From Glandiceps talaboti (lineage: Eukaryota; Hemichordata; Enteropneusta; Spengelidae), in NCBI RefSeq assembly GCF_964340395.1, contig NC_135564.1, forward strand, positions 13,272,391 through 13,336,390: a DNA stretch of 64,000 nucleotides. Reading direction: 5' to 3'. The position numbers were made by a program, and so were the translations under genes. This document shows, piece after piece, positions 23,461-37,700 of this stretch. A model generated the notes under the pieces. It made no database searches. It worked only from the letters and a program-made list of their open reading frames with translations, and was not told the origin of the DNA. Each line of letters opens with the position of its first letter. Position 1 is the first letter of the stretch.

Positions 23461-25239
23461 GACACACACACAGGCACACACACGTGCACGTGTTGACACA
23501 ATGCACATGCACACACACATGTATATACATGTGCATGTGCACTCTTGCACACATGTAGACACAATGCACATGCATACACACAAACACACACACACACATA
23601 CACACACGCAACGGGCACATACACACAGATATCACAAATCACAACACCTCTCTTTTTAAGATTTACAGCCACATGGAGGTTAAATTACAATTGTCAAAAA
23701 TAGAGGACTAAAAAACTGACCTTAGGTTCCTGTTCTGTTATTGTATCATCATCACTGTCCGTACGTCTGTCTTCTGGAGCTGATGACATTTCTGAATTTG
23801 TTTCTTCAATAGTAGGCGTCGCTACATGCATGGTACTCTCAGATATTGATTGCTGGTTACCATAGTTACAACGAAAGAGAACAATACAAAAATTATTTTT
23901 TGTGGAAATCACATATAATTTCATGCTATATCATTTTCTATAGAAGGCTTGTTATAATGCAAAAGATCATTACAAATATGCAAAAATTAGAATGATATAG
24001 AACTTGTATTTGTGTCAAGCTCATGTGATTGCAATAGGTCTTTTGAGTAATGGCCCATAACGTCAAATGAGATAAACAAATTAAATATTATTACCTGTGT
24101 CAAGCTACGAGGTTCAGCATGTCTGGATTCTCTCTCCTATAAATACATAAAAACAGAATATTATAATTGTGTGATTTCAGCCATCAAGGCTACAAAATAT
24201 ATATTTGGACAAACCTATAAATATATTGTAATTATTTATGTTATACTATACTGTTACCCATCTATTTCTACTATAATAGAAGAAACTCTTTCTCCACACT
24301 GTAACCTTTTCTCTACACTAACCTTTTCTCTACCACTGTAACCTTTTCTCTACCACTGTGACCTTTTCTCTACCACTGTAACCTTTTCTCTACCACTGTA
24401 ACCTTTCTCTACCACTGTAACCTTTTCTCTACCACTGTAACCTTTTCTCTACGCTAATTCTTTTTCTTCCACTGAACTAAATGGTCTACACTGTAACCTT
24501 TTCTCTACCACTGTGACCTTTTCTCTACCACTGTGACCTTTTCTCTACCACTGTAACCTTTTCTCTACCACTGTGACCTTTTCTCTACCACTGTAACCTT
24601 TTCTCTACCACTGTAACCTTTTCTCTACTACTGTAAACTTTTCTGTACGCTAATTCTTTTTCTTCCACTGAACTACTTTCTCTACACTGAAACCTTTTCT
24701 CTACACCACCGGTAATTCTTTTTCTTCCACTGTAACTACTTTCTCTACCACTGTACCTCCAATCAATCAATCAATATTAGCTAGACAGCACATTACATAG
24801 AATAGCTAAATATGATATCAGATATCCTACCTTCTTGAGTTCAGGTTCTAGTACTTTTCTTCTTCTCTGTTCTCTGACAGGTTTATCAGCTGGTACAGCA
24901 AGGGGTGTAGATGTAGCCACAGGATCGACCTTGACATGACCTTTGACCGGTGTCTGCATTGCTGGTTTACGAATAGCGGACTTGATTGGAGTTGTAGCGG
25001 CAGCTATTGCTTCCTGGGAAATCAACAAACATACAGTAATAATTACACACTGTACTTATTGTGACAGAGACAACCTTCGACAAATAAACCACTTGTTATG
25101 TGGTAACATAAATTCAAACAAGTTTGTGAAAATAAGGTGCATGCAGATGTCTACTTGGTATGTAACCTTTGTTCCTTATTTGAATGAAATTGGTGTATGC
25201 ATGTCAGAGATATACCTGGTCACAAACCTACACATTCAA

Positions 25240-25289
<50 letters not shown>

Positions 25290-25359
25290 ACATACACATA
25301 CATACATACATACATACATACATACATACATACATACATACATACATACATACATACAT

Positions 25360-25396
<37 letters not shown>

Positions 25397-25501
25397 GATG
25401 CATACATACATGTAGACAGACAGGCAAACAGGCACAGACACAAACAAGCAGACATGCACAAAAATATGCTGACAGACAGAGACAGTACAGACAGTACAGA
25501 C

Positions 25502-25548
<47 letters not shown>

Positions 25549-28227
25549 TGCAATTATAGAAAGCACATGGTGTAATAATTACCTTTTCTGGTTTTGTAGC
25601 TGCAGGTGCCGGTGCAGGACCAGCCTTTGGTGGCATGTAACTATACTGCCATTTCAACTGTATGTCTATTGTACCATTACTTTCACCTGTAGACTAAATA
25701 ATAACATCATACAAACAATAAGTTTTATCCCTTTGGAGCAGAACAAATAGTTGCATTTACAAAGTCACTACTTGGTTGTCATGGCAATCCATGTTATAGA
25801 GAAAATCTGATATAATGGACTGAAGTTAATTGCTGATGAGGTAATAGCTATGAGATGCCTACTTTCTGTCACGTTTTTTTTTGTTAAGGTCTGGTAACCC
25901 TGGTAACAAAAATGAGGAAATCTTATGAAAATTTGATACATTTCCACACTTTCAGTTTTGTTAGAATGTTAGTGGGAATCTTGATAAAATACCTAGAGAA
26001 TACAGGTAGATTTTACCTCCTAACCATACTTTAAAAAAAAAATTGTATGAGAGCTCTAAGAGTAGTAAAATGATTAGGGAATGCAGGTAGATTTTACCAA
26101 CTGGTAGGCCTTAAAATAAACACTATCTGAATTAGCTACCCATAATCACATGTCTTGTTTACTGACAATATGGTAAATTGCTATATCCATAAAAAGGGTT
26201 TTCTAATCAAATTTTTTCATTGGCTATATTTACCATTTTCAGGTCAAATGTTCCTTTGATGGCCTTGTCATGTGCCAAACTAATCAATGGTACCTTGGCA
26301 ACACCAAGATATGCTGTTTCTTCTGGGTCAGTGTCATCAAATACATAGACAGAAATGCTCTGTGAAAAAACACAAGAATATATATTTATATGAAGGTATT
26401 GGTTATGAGTCATGAAACCTGATTGGTGGACAGATTCTACACCGTATAGACTACATCAATGTATCTTATTGGTTGACATCAATTGCACTGTAACATACAC
26501 ACAAAACATTGTCTATCTGATTGGTAGGCAGTTAGCACTGTGACAAATGTTAGAAGAACAAATGTATGCTACTTTTGAAGAGCACTCCTAGTGGCAGAAC
26601 TAGACATTCTTTTGTCTTTCTAATGACCCATATATAGTGTATAATCATAGTGGTTGTTTGCCAATATTTTAATACCTCAATCCTATCAAAACACTGATTC
26701 CAAACAGCACCTCCTAGTGGCTAAACTATACACACTTTTATTATTCTAATAATTCTAATAATCAGAGAATGACATATTCTTCTTGGTAAAATTACCTCAG
26801 TCCTAAGATACCTGTCCAGGTCAACATTGACAGGTACAGGGTAGAGTTTACTGTCGTTGAACTCTGGGTTGTTACTATTTGGTATGATAACAGTGTCATG
26901 GTCATTAAAGTCAAAGAACCGATACACACAGTATGGACTTGGTTGAACATCTGTAAATAACAACAACAACAACATCATTAAGTAACATCATCTTTGTTTA
27001 CAGTACCTCCTACACAGTACTATGAAGCACATGTATTGCAATGCACACATCATTTTTTTAATTGCAGCTTTAGCTGTTTCAGAAATTTACACCATTGTAT
27101 ATCACCAGTAAGATGGTTTATTTTATCTTTGTTTTATTCACAAAAAATCCAACAGGCCTACCATTGTAACAGGTTGAGTGTTCTGAGTTAGCCTGCAGTA
27201 AGAAACCAGAGTGCCCAGGGAAAACATGCGTTGTTCAGTACGACACTCTTCTTACTTACAGCATTGCAAATGTATAATGAAACCCAGAGTAGGGCTTGAA
27301 CCCTGACGGCAGTGGTACGAGGCAAGTGATTGACCACTCAACCACCACTGACAGCCTATATCTACTGCAGCATTCATACGTGTCAGGAATTTGTGCAACC
27401 AAGCCAACCATACATCATTTTTAGTTAAAATGTTAGTGAAAGTCTCTCCTGAACTTTTACAGTGCTGACAATAAGATTGTTGCATTTGTTCTACATCTTC
27501 ATAGCAAACACTATACCCTCTTTGCTGGTGTTGTATTACATTCTGTCTAAAACATACCTGTTCTTCTGGCCTGCACATTCTTAGCTCTGACAATCTTCAT
27601 TACGAGTTCATTCATAGATTTATCTCTTCTTGATACATCTTCCTGTGTTTCCAGTGCTTTCAGTGCCTCCTGTGTAGCTTTAGAGTTAGCTGTCATGTAT
27701 CCGAGGGCTTTAATTCTCTCCTGTAATCAAAACAAGTAAGTTATTGTGTTAACATTACTGTCAGACCAAACCTAGCTGCTGTTGATTCTGGCCAAAATGT
27801 TAGTGCTGAACAGTGCCCCCAGTGGTTGATTTTTTATGATTCTTTTGTTTTTTGATACGGTCTCATGTATCCCCAGGGCTTTAATTCTCTCCTATAATCA
27901 AAACAAATAAGTTGTTGAGACCAAGCTGCTGTGGTTCTAACATTACAACAGCAACAGATAAGACCTACCCTGAATAATCTCAACGCCTGGTCCATAGGTA
28001 CTCTGAGTCTCACCCAGTACTCCACAATCCCAAAGTTTGTACCAATATGACGACCATCAACTCCTGTAACGCAAAGTGATACCTTTATGTAAGTTTCAAA
28101 CCAATCATTGTGTCACCTTACACACCATGCAAGTTATAAATATTGCCGGATTTCACTCTAAAAACTCATCAGCTCTAGCGGTTACTGTGAAGAATACTGG
28201 AGCAAGCATTTTTGAGATAATGATGAC

Positions 28228-28286
<59 letters not shown>

Positions 28287-31200
28287 GCCTGCACAAGTCC
28301 TTGAACCATCAACGTACTTCAGTCAACCTAGCTGTATAAATGGAGACCTGGTAGGACAGAGGTTGCTATGTTTTTTTCCTAGGCAGCGATGGACTGTATA
28401 CTCCCAAGGGTGCTGAAGAAATTATATATATAAGGCCATTGTGCTCACTGCAGTTTTAAGTTGGTCCTAAAATTCATTATGTAAGGTGCTAAAAAAAATA
28501 TGTATCTTTACATACACATAATTTGATGTAAAAACGGCAACTCTAAGACAATGTCCATGATTGGTTCAAACTCATATAAGAAATGTTAATGTCTTCCATA
28601 GTACCAATGAGACAACCTGTTATATATATATATATACATATTGGGAAAACAGCTACATACCTGTAAGTTGACCTGTGCCATGGAGTCTACCGTGTGGTTT
28701 CTCTAACAGATCTCTGAACTTCAACTGACAGGCAGCTACAGTTTTGTACTCAGTACCTAAGGCTTGGTGGATTTCTAACGTTGTTGATTCCTTCATTAGA
28801 TGATGTAGGAAGAAGTCATCCACTGTCACAATGTACTGTGATGTGAATTCAAAGCCTGGCCTGTAAATATAGACAACACAAAGATATATATCAAAGCTGT
28901 GAGAATGAATGTTTCTGGATCCTAGGTTTATGTTAATCATAATAATTTTGCTACTCACAGAGTAACAAAATTATGGAGAATAATCACAATTTTTTTTGCT
29001 GACAAGATAAGGAAGATAGTTGCATAGTCCAAATTATGATATTGCCTTTTTTTTTAAATCTGAATAAATTCTCAAATAAAAAACATCTAGTATTGTATAT
29101 ATGTTGATTTGAGTGGTGAAATGAATATTAAATTACTCTACAGTATAGTTTGATTAATGCAAATTTACTTTCTCTATGATCTTAATGTCAGTGACTATTC
29201 TGGAAGCACCAAAAAATAGTTAATTTATAAAATATATCATTTTTTCTAAATGCAACTTACTTGTCTCCCTTGACAACAGGGGTAGACTGAACTTCAAATT
29301 CAAAGAATTCATAGGTCACAAACGACGATGGTTCATTGTCTCCCATTTCTTTGAGGGCTTCTCGACTATAGTTGATCTGTTAAAAGTAAATACAATGTGA
29401 ATATCAGTATCAAACCTGTACTAGCTGTAACTGGGATAATTTCTTTTTGATCAGACAACCAACAATATATACACTGAAAATTGTTAAAATATCAGTAATT
29501 ACACATTGTACATTTTACATTGTAATTAGAGGTCCATTTTATCCATATGTGTAGTACAGTAACACAGGTTAAATTCATGATTGTATTGGGGCATGTTGAT
29601 TTTAGGGTGAGGACCTGAAAATCAATTTAATTGGATTTATTGCACCATACTATGTGTACTGCTACACAAATATGTATCTCCACAGGGGATTCAATACAGT
29701 TCAGGGTGTACTGTATTTACAAGCATGTCAATTATATCTAAGAAAACGGTTCAAACAAAATAATCCAGTTGCAGCTAGTACACCTTCAAGTGCATTTATT
29801 CACTTTGCTGCTATAAATATTATAATGAAGTCATTTGTTTTAATCTTTACTGTATGTCCATGTATGGTTTATCACCACAACATGTCCATATATGGTTAAT
29901 CATCATAACATGTCCATATATGGTTTATCACTACAATATGTCCATATATGATTAATCATTATAACATGTCCATAATATGGTTTATCACCGCAACATGTCC
30001 ATATACGGTTAATCATCATAACATGTCCATAATATGGTTTATCACTACAATATGTCCATATATGGTTAATCATTATAACATGTCCATATATGGTTTATCA
30101 CTACAATATGTCCATATATGGTTAATCATCATAACATGTCCATAATATGGTTTATCACCACAATGTCCATATATGGTCATCTCTACAATAAATGCCCATA
30201 TATGTACATATATGTCTAAATATGGTATCAAACTGCCAGTGAATACCATCTGATATCAGAAATGACAAAAACTGTATGTTTTACCTGTTTGACATGGATC
30301 TCAAATACATTCTGTCCTCTCTCCAGTTTTATACTTTCATCAATCTCATCATATTGATCATCATGCTGTAATGAGAAAGGAAAATGTGTCTAAAATGTCA
30401 GATTTATTGTCAAAATGAAAGGTTCGGTAAACTTTTAAAACTGCAGCCAACAATTCGTGATAGGGTTCACTTTGAGCAAATCATAATTATTTACTGTACT
30501 TTTTGCTAAGGTTTTTGGAACCCAGGTAACAGAGAGTAGCAATCTTGTAAAGCATTTATAGATTTTCAAACCAATAAAAAACTTTGTAAACTCAGGTAGA
30601 TTTTACTCTCTACCCTGACTTGTACTATTCTGGGTTAATACTAAAAATCAGCATATTTTCCCACATTTACCTCATCAATGAAATCTTTCATCTTGATCTG
30701 TTTGGTACCATAGGCCACATCTCTGAGTTGATGTTCCAATTTCTGAAAAGTCAAAAAAAACATGTTTATCACAAAAAGGATGTGAAATGACATCTACATA
30801 AATAATATTCATGTTTTGCTGACAACTTGTAATATAGTACACTGGAATGAATTTTTAATAGTGTACAAAAAGCTAAAATATATTCCCAGCAGTAGTAAGT
30901 ATTCCACAGTACTTATTTTTATCTATACTGAAGGTGTATTTATAACCCTACCTTGATTCTAGCAGCTCTGATGTCCAATAACTGGGCATATTCTTCTAAT
31001 TTAGTGTCATATTCCTTCTTGTAGTCCTCCAACCGTTGTGTAGCACTCTCTACTTCCTGTTGATAATCTCGGTTTATCTTATGTTGTAATATCAGCATAT
31101 TTCTAGTTTTCTCTAACTCTTCAACAGTTTCAGCGTGTTCTGCTTGTAACCCTACAATTTGTTGCTTCAGATCTGTTGAAATGCAAAAAATAATGTATTA

Positions 31201-34200
31201 AAATGTGATAAACAAAATACTTACCTAGGTAATAATGGTATGTGCCAGTAAATCCATGCTTACAGCAAGAGCCCAATGCATTTGATTGAACGCATATGCT
31301 AATATTTGTTGGGCAATACCATTATTACTCAGGGGTTTAGAGCATTATATACTCATAGGCTCATACATGATGAATTCTTCTGAAAGTGTATGTTGTAATT
31401 TACAATTCAAACTCTGGCAGTGGATTTAATTTGCAATTGCAGAAACAATGGATATTATATTACCGGTACACTACCATTCTGACCAGCTATGAAACAATGG
31501 TTCGATCTAAGGAAAGATGCATCACCACTCTCACTGATTTCAAATTATCTACAACATACCATTGCTATAAAACCATTAGCCACTCTATGGCAATGCTTAA
31601 CACATGCCCCCTCAGAGATTCAAGTAGAAAAACACACTGATTTTCATATCAAAATGCAAAATGCAACAAAAACAGTAATAGTTGGTGTAAGTCTTAGCTT
31701 GTCAGAACTAAAACTCCCCACTATCTTACAAAAAGTAAATTTATGTGTCATAGCATTGTATTCTTACCCTTGTTCAATTCTTCATCCACTTTCTCTAAGA
31801 ACTCTAGTTCTTGACTTCCCTTCTCCTTTCGTTTCTGAGATAAAAAAAAAAGAAGGAAATTATGAAAAATAATGCTTACAATGGTTCATAGTATTTTACT
31901 GTCAAATTTATCATATTTAAGTATGTGTAAATCCATAGTGGCAAAATTGAACTGAATATCATACACCAGGATATTCCAGCTACCTACTTTGTAACTAGTT
32001 TTACAAGACTTGTCACATACATGTGAGGTGTATGTGAGGTGCCCAAGATAAACGAAAAGTCTGATGAATTTTTTTTTTTCATCATTTATACCTTGACTAA
32101 GATCAATGCTTCCTCTAATTCCTGGAAGTCGACAGCACTTTCCTTGGTGAAGAATTTCATCTTTTCCTGTAGCTCATCCAACTGTTGTTTTGTGGAATAG
32201 TACCGGATTTGTATCTCCCTGTGTTCCTTCTCCAGCTTCTCTCTGGTGTCTATGGTGATGAAAAGACAAGAAGTAAAAGTAAAGAGGCAATGAGTTGAAC
32301 TACGACTGAAAGATGACTTGGGAAGAACTTTGTGAATTTCACATACCTATTTTTGTTGTACATTGCATATATGTACATAAAATACCATCACTAAGTGATT
32401 AAGGTCATTCTGTTAGCTGTGATGGTATTATGCCACACACCACAACAAGAGAAAAAGGTGACAGCTAAGTGATATACATTATCTAGAAGTATCAGGTAGT
32501 CACATAAAGACATATCCATTGTCAAAATTCTCTCATAGTTCACTGATCTGCCCAAGTGTGAACAATTTTCTTACTATTTAATTTTTCATGACAAAATTCA
32601 TTCACAATTTTTATTTTTTATTTATTTTTTTGATCTTTTTAAATTTTTTTTAAATTATTATTTTTTTTTTAAGGGGGGGGGGGGGCGGTCTAGAGAACAA
32701 TATAAAGGACAGTTAATATTCTGATGTTAGTTAAGAATTCATACGATTTTGCCTGTGAACTTGAACTCTGCCTAGTGCATAGTTCACATATTATTAGTTA
32801 TATAACATCATGCAATTGATGAATATCCAATACAATTTACCTCTTTCATCTGTCAGTTTATCCAGAATGGTATTTTTGTCATTCAGATCTCCTTTCAGAG
32901 TGGCCTCTAGTTGTGCTATCTGCAATTTCAACTGTTTATCATTGGCTCTGTACTGTCGTTCTCTCTCTGCATCAAATGCACTGTAAAACAAACATTTCAA
33001 ACAAAACACTGTATTAAAACCCATAATTTCTGTCAAAAAGTTAAATTATACCATGCACAAGCACAGTTGAACACATTTGAACAAAAAATATGGGATTAAT
33101 ACCAAGTTCATTCAATCTCATGAAAACATGTATCTACATCACCGGTTCTGCAGAGCTCGACAACTTTTGTACCCTACGAAGGGCTACATTTTGATCCAAG
33201 GTTCTCACATTAGAGTTACCTTTATATATCGGAATCAGTGCAGACATAAGGACTACATTGGACCAACTTGTTCTATCGCTCTGTCAGACAAGTTGTCCTT
33301 TATAGATCTGGCCATTTACTATTCATTTCATCAACTTACCTGTTCAGCAGTTTTTCATTAGCCTCTTTCAGGATTTCCTTCTCTCTATCCAAATCAGCAA
33401 TTCTTTCCTGAAACTGTAGCAGAAATAAATTTGTATCATTTGAGAGAGTATTTTGATAACTTACTTTTAAAAACAATAAACTTTTGTTACATTTATATTT
33501 TCTCTCCAGACATTGCAACTTAAACTGATGGGGCAGTTGATTGTCAGTATTGGCACATAGCAACTCAATATTAGCACATGGCAACATAGTGGCAGAACAG
33601 CAACACAGTAATACCACATAGCAACAAAGTGTTGGTACACAGCAACATGGTGGCAATATATGGCAGGAAATGGCTATCTGTATAACATAACATAGCATAA
33701 CATAACATACACCATAACATAACAACATAACAAAATAACATAACATAACATAACATATCATAACATTATGATTATATATACCTCAATGAGTTGTCTCTGT
33801 GTGATAGTTCCACTCTTCAATTCACTCTGTAAACCCATAGATCTGTTTTGTTCCATCTGTAGTTGTCTGTTTAGTTTATCCATTTCAATCAACACAGCAT
33901 CATGGCTTCCTTTCACTGTCCTCAGGTTCTGAATAAAGCAAACATATAAAGTCATATCATTCAAGATAAACTCCATACAAATCAGTTCTCATGGAAAGCT
34001 AAGATGATATTTGACCTGTGACCTACCAATATATAAGTAACATAGACACAATATTCTGAACCTAAAAATGGGTGAGGAAACATGTACTTTATAATGTAAA
34101 CAATGTTATCAGTAACAGAATGTAGCCTGACTCAATGACAATCTCACTACTATATTACTTGCTGTAAGTGTAACAGAGGGCTACTTGGCTCAACAATTAA

Positions 34201-34577
34201 ATTACCGTACAATATTGTTACATTTAATTCACGATGTCTGGATTGATACATCTTAGTGATATTGGTACAGTTCGTGGTCTAGCTATACAAATAGTTACAG
34301 ATCTTGCTATTTTCATTGTGCGGAATGTCATTATCTTAGAAGATTGTCACTTTAAAAATAGATTGGTGGCACTCTGTCTTGGTAATCAGGTAGGATAATG
34401 ATATACACACAAAGAACGTGTAGTAGAAATCTTAGTTAGATTTAGCCAGATGAGGAAATGTAGAAATGTTGGAAATATTTTTGTCAAGACAGTCAATTAA
34501 ATGAAGCAATGTTACTAATATAAGACTTCTGTTAGATGGCACTCTGTTCAGGTGAAATACTTTTTTTACTGTAATTA

Positions 34578-34652
<75 letters not shown>

Positions 34653-34684
34653 AGGCAGACAGACAGACAGATGGATGGAGAGGC

Positions 34685-34716
<32 letters not shown>

Positions 34717-37700
34717 GGAATCCATTAATATACATAGTCTCTCTAGACAGTTCCCATCAAGGCTAATAAATTGATTAATCTCCATCAATACTTACATCTT
34801 CCAGACTTTGGTACTGAGCTTCCATTCCAGTCAATTTAGTAGATTTCTCTTTTAGTTCTCTCTGTAGTCTAATCAACTCTACATTCTCTTGTATATTAGA
34901 CCTTAGGTAGAAAACAAATCACATCATATCACATCACTGGTAATCAACGCTGGGGTTATAATTAGTGGGTACTGCATAAACACTGACATTAGTTGTATCT
35001 ATACCGATAGTCAACAAACACATGCAATGATTTCATAATGTTAGTTTTTATGTAAACATTCGATGCAGATTACAACTACAGACATCAGACCATGGACAAA
35101 CAGAACCTGTTACAAACAGGGAAAGTAAACAACTGAATTGGATTAATAACACTTGGCACATCATGTTGGAAATATAGAGACTTGTATTACATTCCATCAT
35201 TTGATATGAACAGTTTTATGGCCACTTTACGCAAATTTTCAGTTCCCCTGGCATTTCATGTACACATACATAGACCATAAAACTGTTCTTATCAAACTAT
35301 GATATGTAATACAAGTCTCTGTTGTTCCAACATGTTGTGTCAAGTTATTAATCCAATTCAGTTGTTTACTTTCCCTTTTTGTAACAGGTTCCGTTCATCC
35401 ATGATCTGATGTCGGCAGTTATAAGTGAAAAAAGGTATCTCTGGTTTGCCATCATTCAAAACCCATTTACAACTTAATCAGTATTTGCATGGGTTAAGTT
35501 GATTATGCTGGTGATATACTTCAAACTATACATTGTGAACTAAGCAGCACTGTACCACATACAATATAATGTGGTATGTACTAAACAAAATATTAACCAA
35601 AAGTGCTCACCAACTCACATTATGCGCTCATTAAATTACCATATACTAGTACCATGAAAACCAGCATAATTGATAAATTATGAGACCACCAAGTAATTTA
35701 GCAATCAAAACAAGTAGTGTTTTCTATTACAGTAACAGCACAGTCCAAAATAGGCTAACAAAGTCAGTGACATAAAACCAGCACAGTGGATATTGTGCTC
35801 ACCAAGTCACATTATGGCATGAAACCAGCACAGTCGATAATGTGCTCACCAGGTCACATTATGACATGAAACCAGCACAGTGGATAATGTGCTCACCAAG
35901 CGACATTATGACATGAAACCAGCACAGTGTATATTGTGCTCACCAAGTCACACTGTGACATAAAACCAGCACAGTCAATAATGTGCTCAATAAGTCACAT
36001 CATGACATGAACCCAGCACAGTGGAATAATGTGCTCACCAAGTCACATTATGACATGAAACCAGCACAGTGGATATTGTGCTCACCAAGTCACACTGTGA
36101 CATGAAACCAGCACAGTGGAATATGTGCTCACCAAGTCACACTGTGACATGAAACCAGCACAGTGTATATTGTGCTCACTAAGTCACATCATGACATGAA
36201 CCCAGCACAGTGGAATAATGTGCTCACCAAGTCACATTATGACATGAAACCAGCACAGTGGATATTGTGCTCACCAAGTCACACTGTGACATGAAACCAG
36301 CACAGTGGATATTGTGCTCACCAAGTCACATTATGACATGAAACCAGCACAGTGGATATTGTGCTCACCAAGTCACACTGTGACATGAAACCAGCACAGT
36401 GGATATTGTGCTCACCAAGTCACACTGTGACATAAAACTAACTCGGTGCAATTATTCTCAGTACCATGGTATTACCTGAGATTAAGACGTTGGTATTCTA
36501 CATAGTCAAAACTACTGAAGGTACATAAAAACATTAACATACAGTTACATACATACATACAACATGACAACATACAAAGCCCTAAGCCAAAAGACCAAGA
36601 CAAAGAAAACTGTTTCTCATTCTGCAGTCCAAATTCTGTTACCTATAAGTTCAGAACTGTAGTTAAGTCTTATATATCCTATGAACTAATAAACATTGAG
36701 AAGGTAATCAACAATTTGAAATGAAATGAGATAACAGATTTCTGTCTTCAGTCTTGAAACTTGACAAATATGGTTTCATTCAAGATGCAAGCATTACATG
36801 TAGATCATGCATGTACAATTGTATGTAAACATGAAACATAAACAATACAACAAGAATGGTGGGTACTTGGGTAACAGGAACTAAAACACAAGATTTAGAT
36901 GATTCTTTTTTTTACAAAACTAAGCCAATCTGTCTGTCTCTGCTACATGTGCAAATCTAAGTCTCTACTATACTAGGTGCATGCATACCAATTGTACATA
37001 CAGTTTGGCTTTGGGTTGTGTCTAAATTTTGAAATCTGTTTATTGTAAAGTACACTATAATTGTACGTGAACAGAGTATCTAGTAATTACACATTATGTT
37101 TGAATAAATTCATCTAAACCTGTGAGGATTGAGTGATGGGAAGAAACACACGGTGTACCAGGGTGCAGCAATCCTTGCAACAATGTTGCTTGTAATTATC
37201 ACTCAGTGTACAGGGACTTAGAACTTTGTCTTGACATGCAGTGACAGCGGACTCCACACACGGTGTACAGGGGCATAGCATTTTGTACATCTTTGGTTGT
37301 GACAGGGTAATTATTACGTGGAATTTGTACAGCCAACTAGCCATGCAGTGACAGAGGAATCTACACACGGTGTACAGGGGCATTGCATTTCGTACAACTT
37401 TGGTTGTGGCTGGGTAATTATCACTCAGTGTAAAGGGATGTGGGATTTTGGACATGTAGATCTATGTAGCCATGCAGTGACTGAGGAATCAACACAAAGT
37501 GTATAGAGATGAAGTATTTTGTTCAACTTCACTTGTGACAGGGTAATTGTCATGTGAGTGTTCAGGGACTTTAACAGAATTTTGTTTTACCATGCAGTGA
37601 CATAGGAATTATCACTCTGTGTACAGGGGCATAGTATTTTGTAGATCTAGTCATGGAGTGACAGAGGTATCAACACACGGTGGAACAGGGGCATAGCATT

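Noticed and set aside
25184-25750. His/Thr and Cys/Val-rich open frames
   Set aside because: Translation of CA, CATA and CAGA microsatellite; the minus-strand part near 25583-25693 is the real RPGRIP1L exon 24.
29855-30235. CRISPR-like or hairpin array
   Set aside because: Repeats are head to tail without spacers; the palindrome is the CArG core.
35760-36440. CRISPR-like regular repeat
   Set aside because: The unit is continuous with no unique spacers, sits in an animal intron and has no cas genes. It is a minisatellite.
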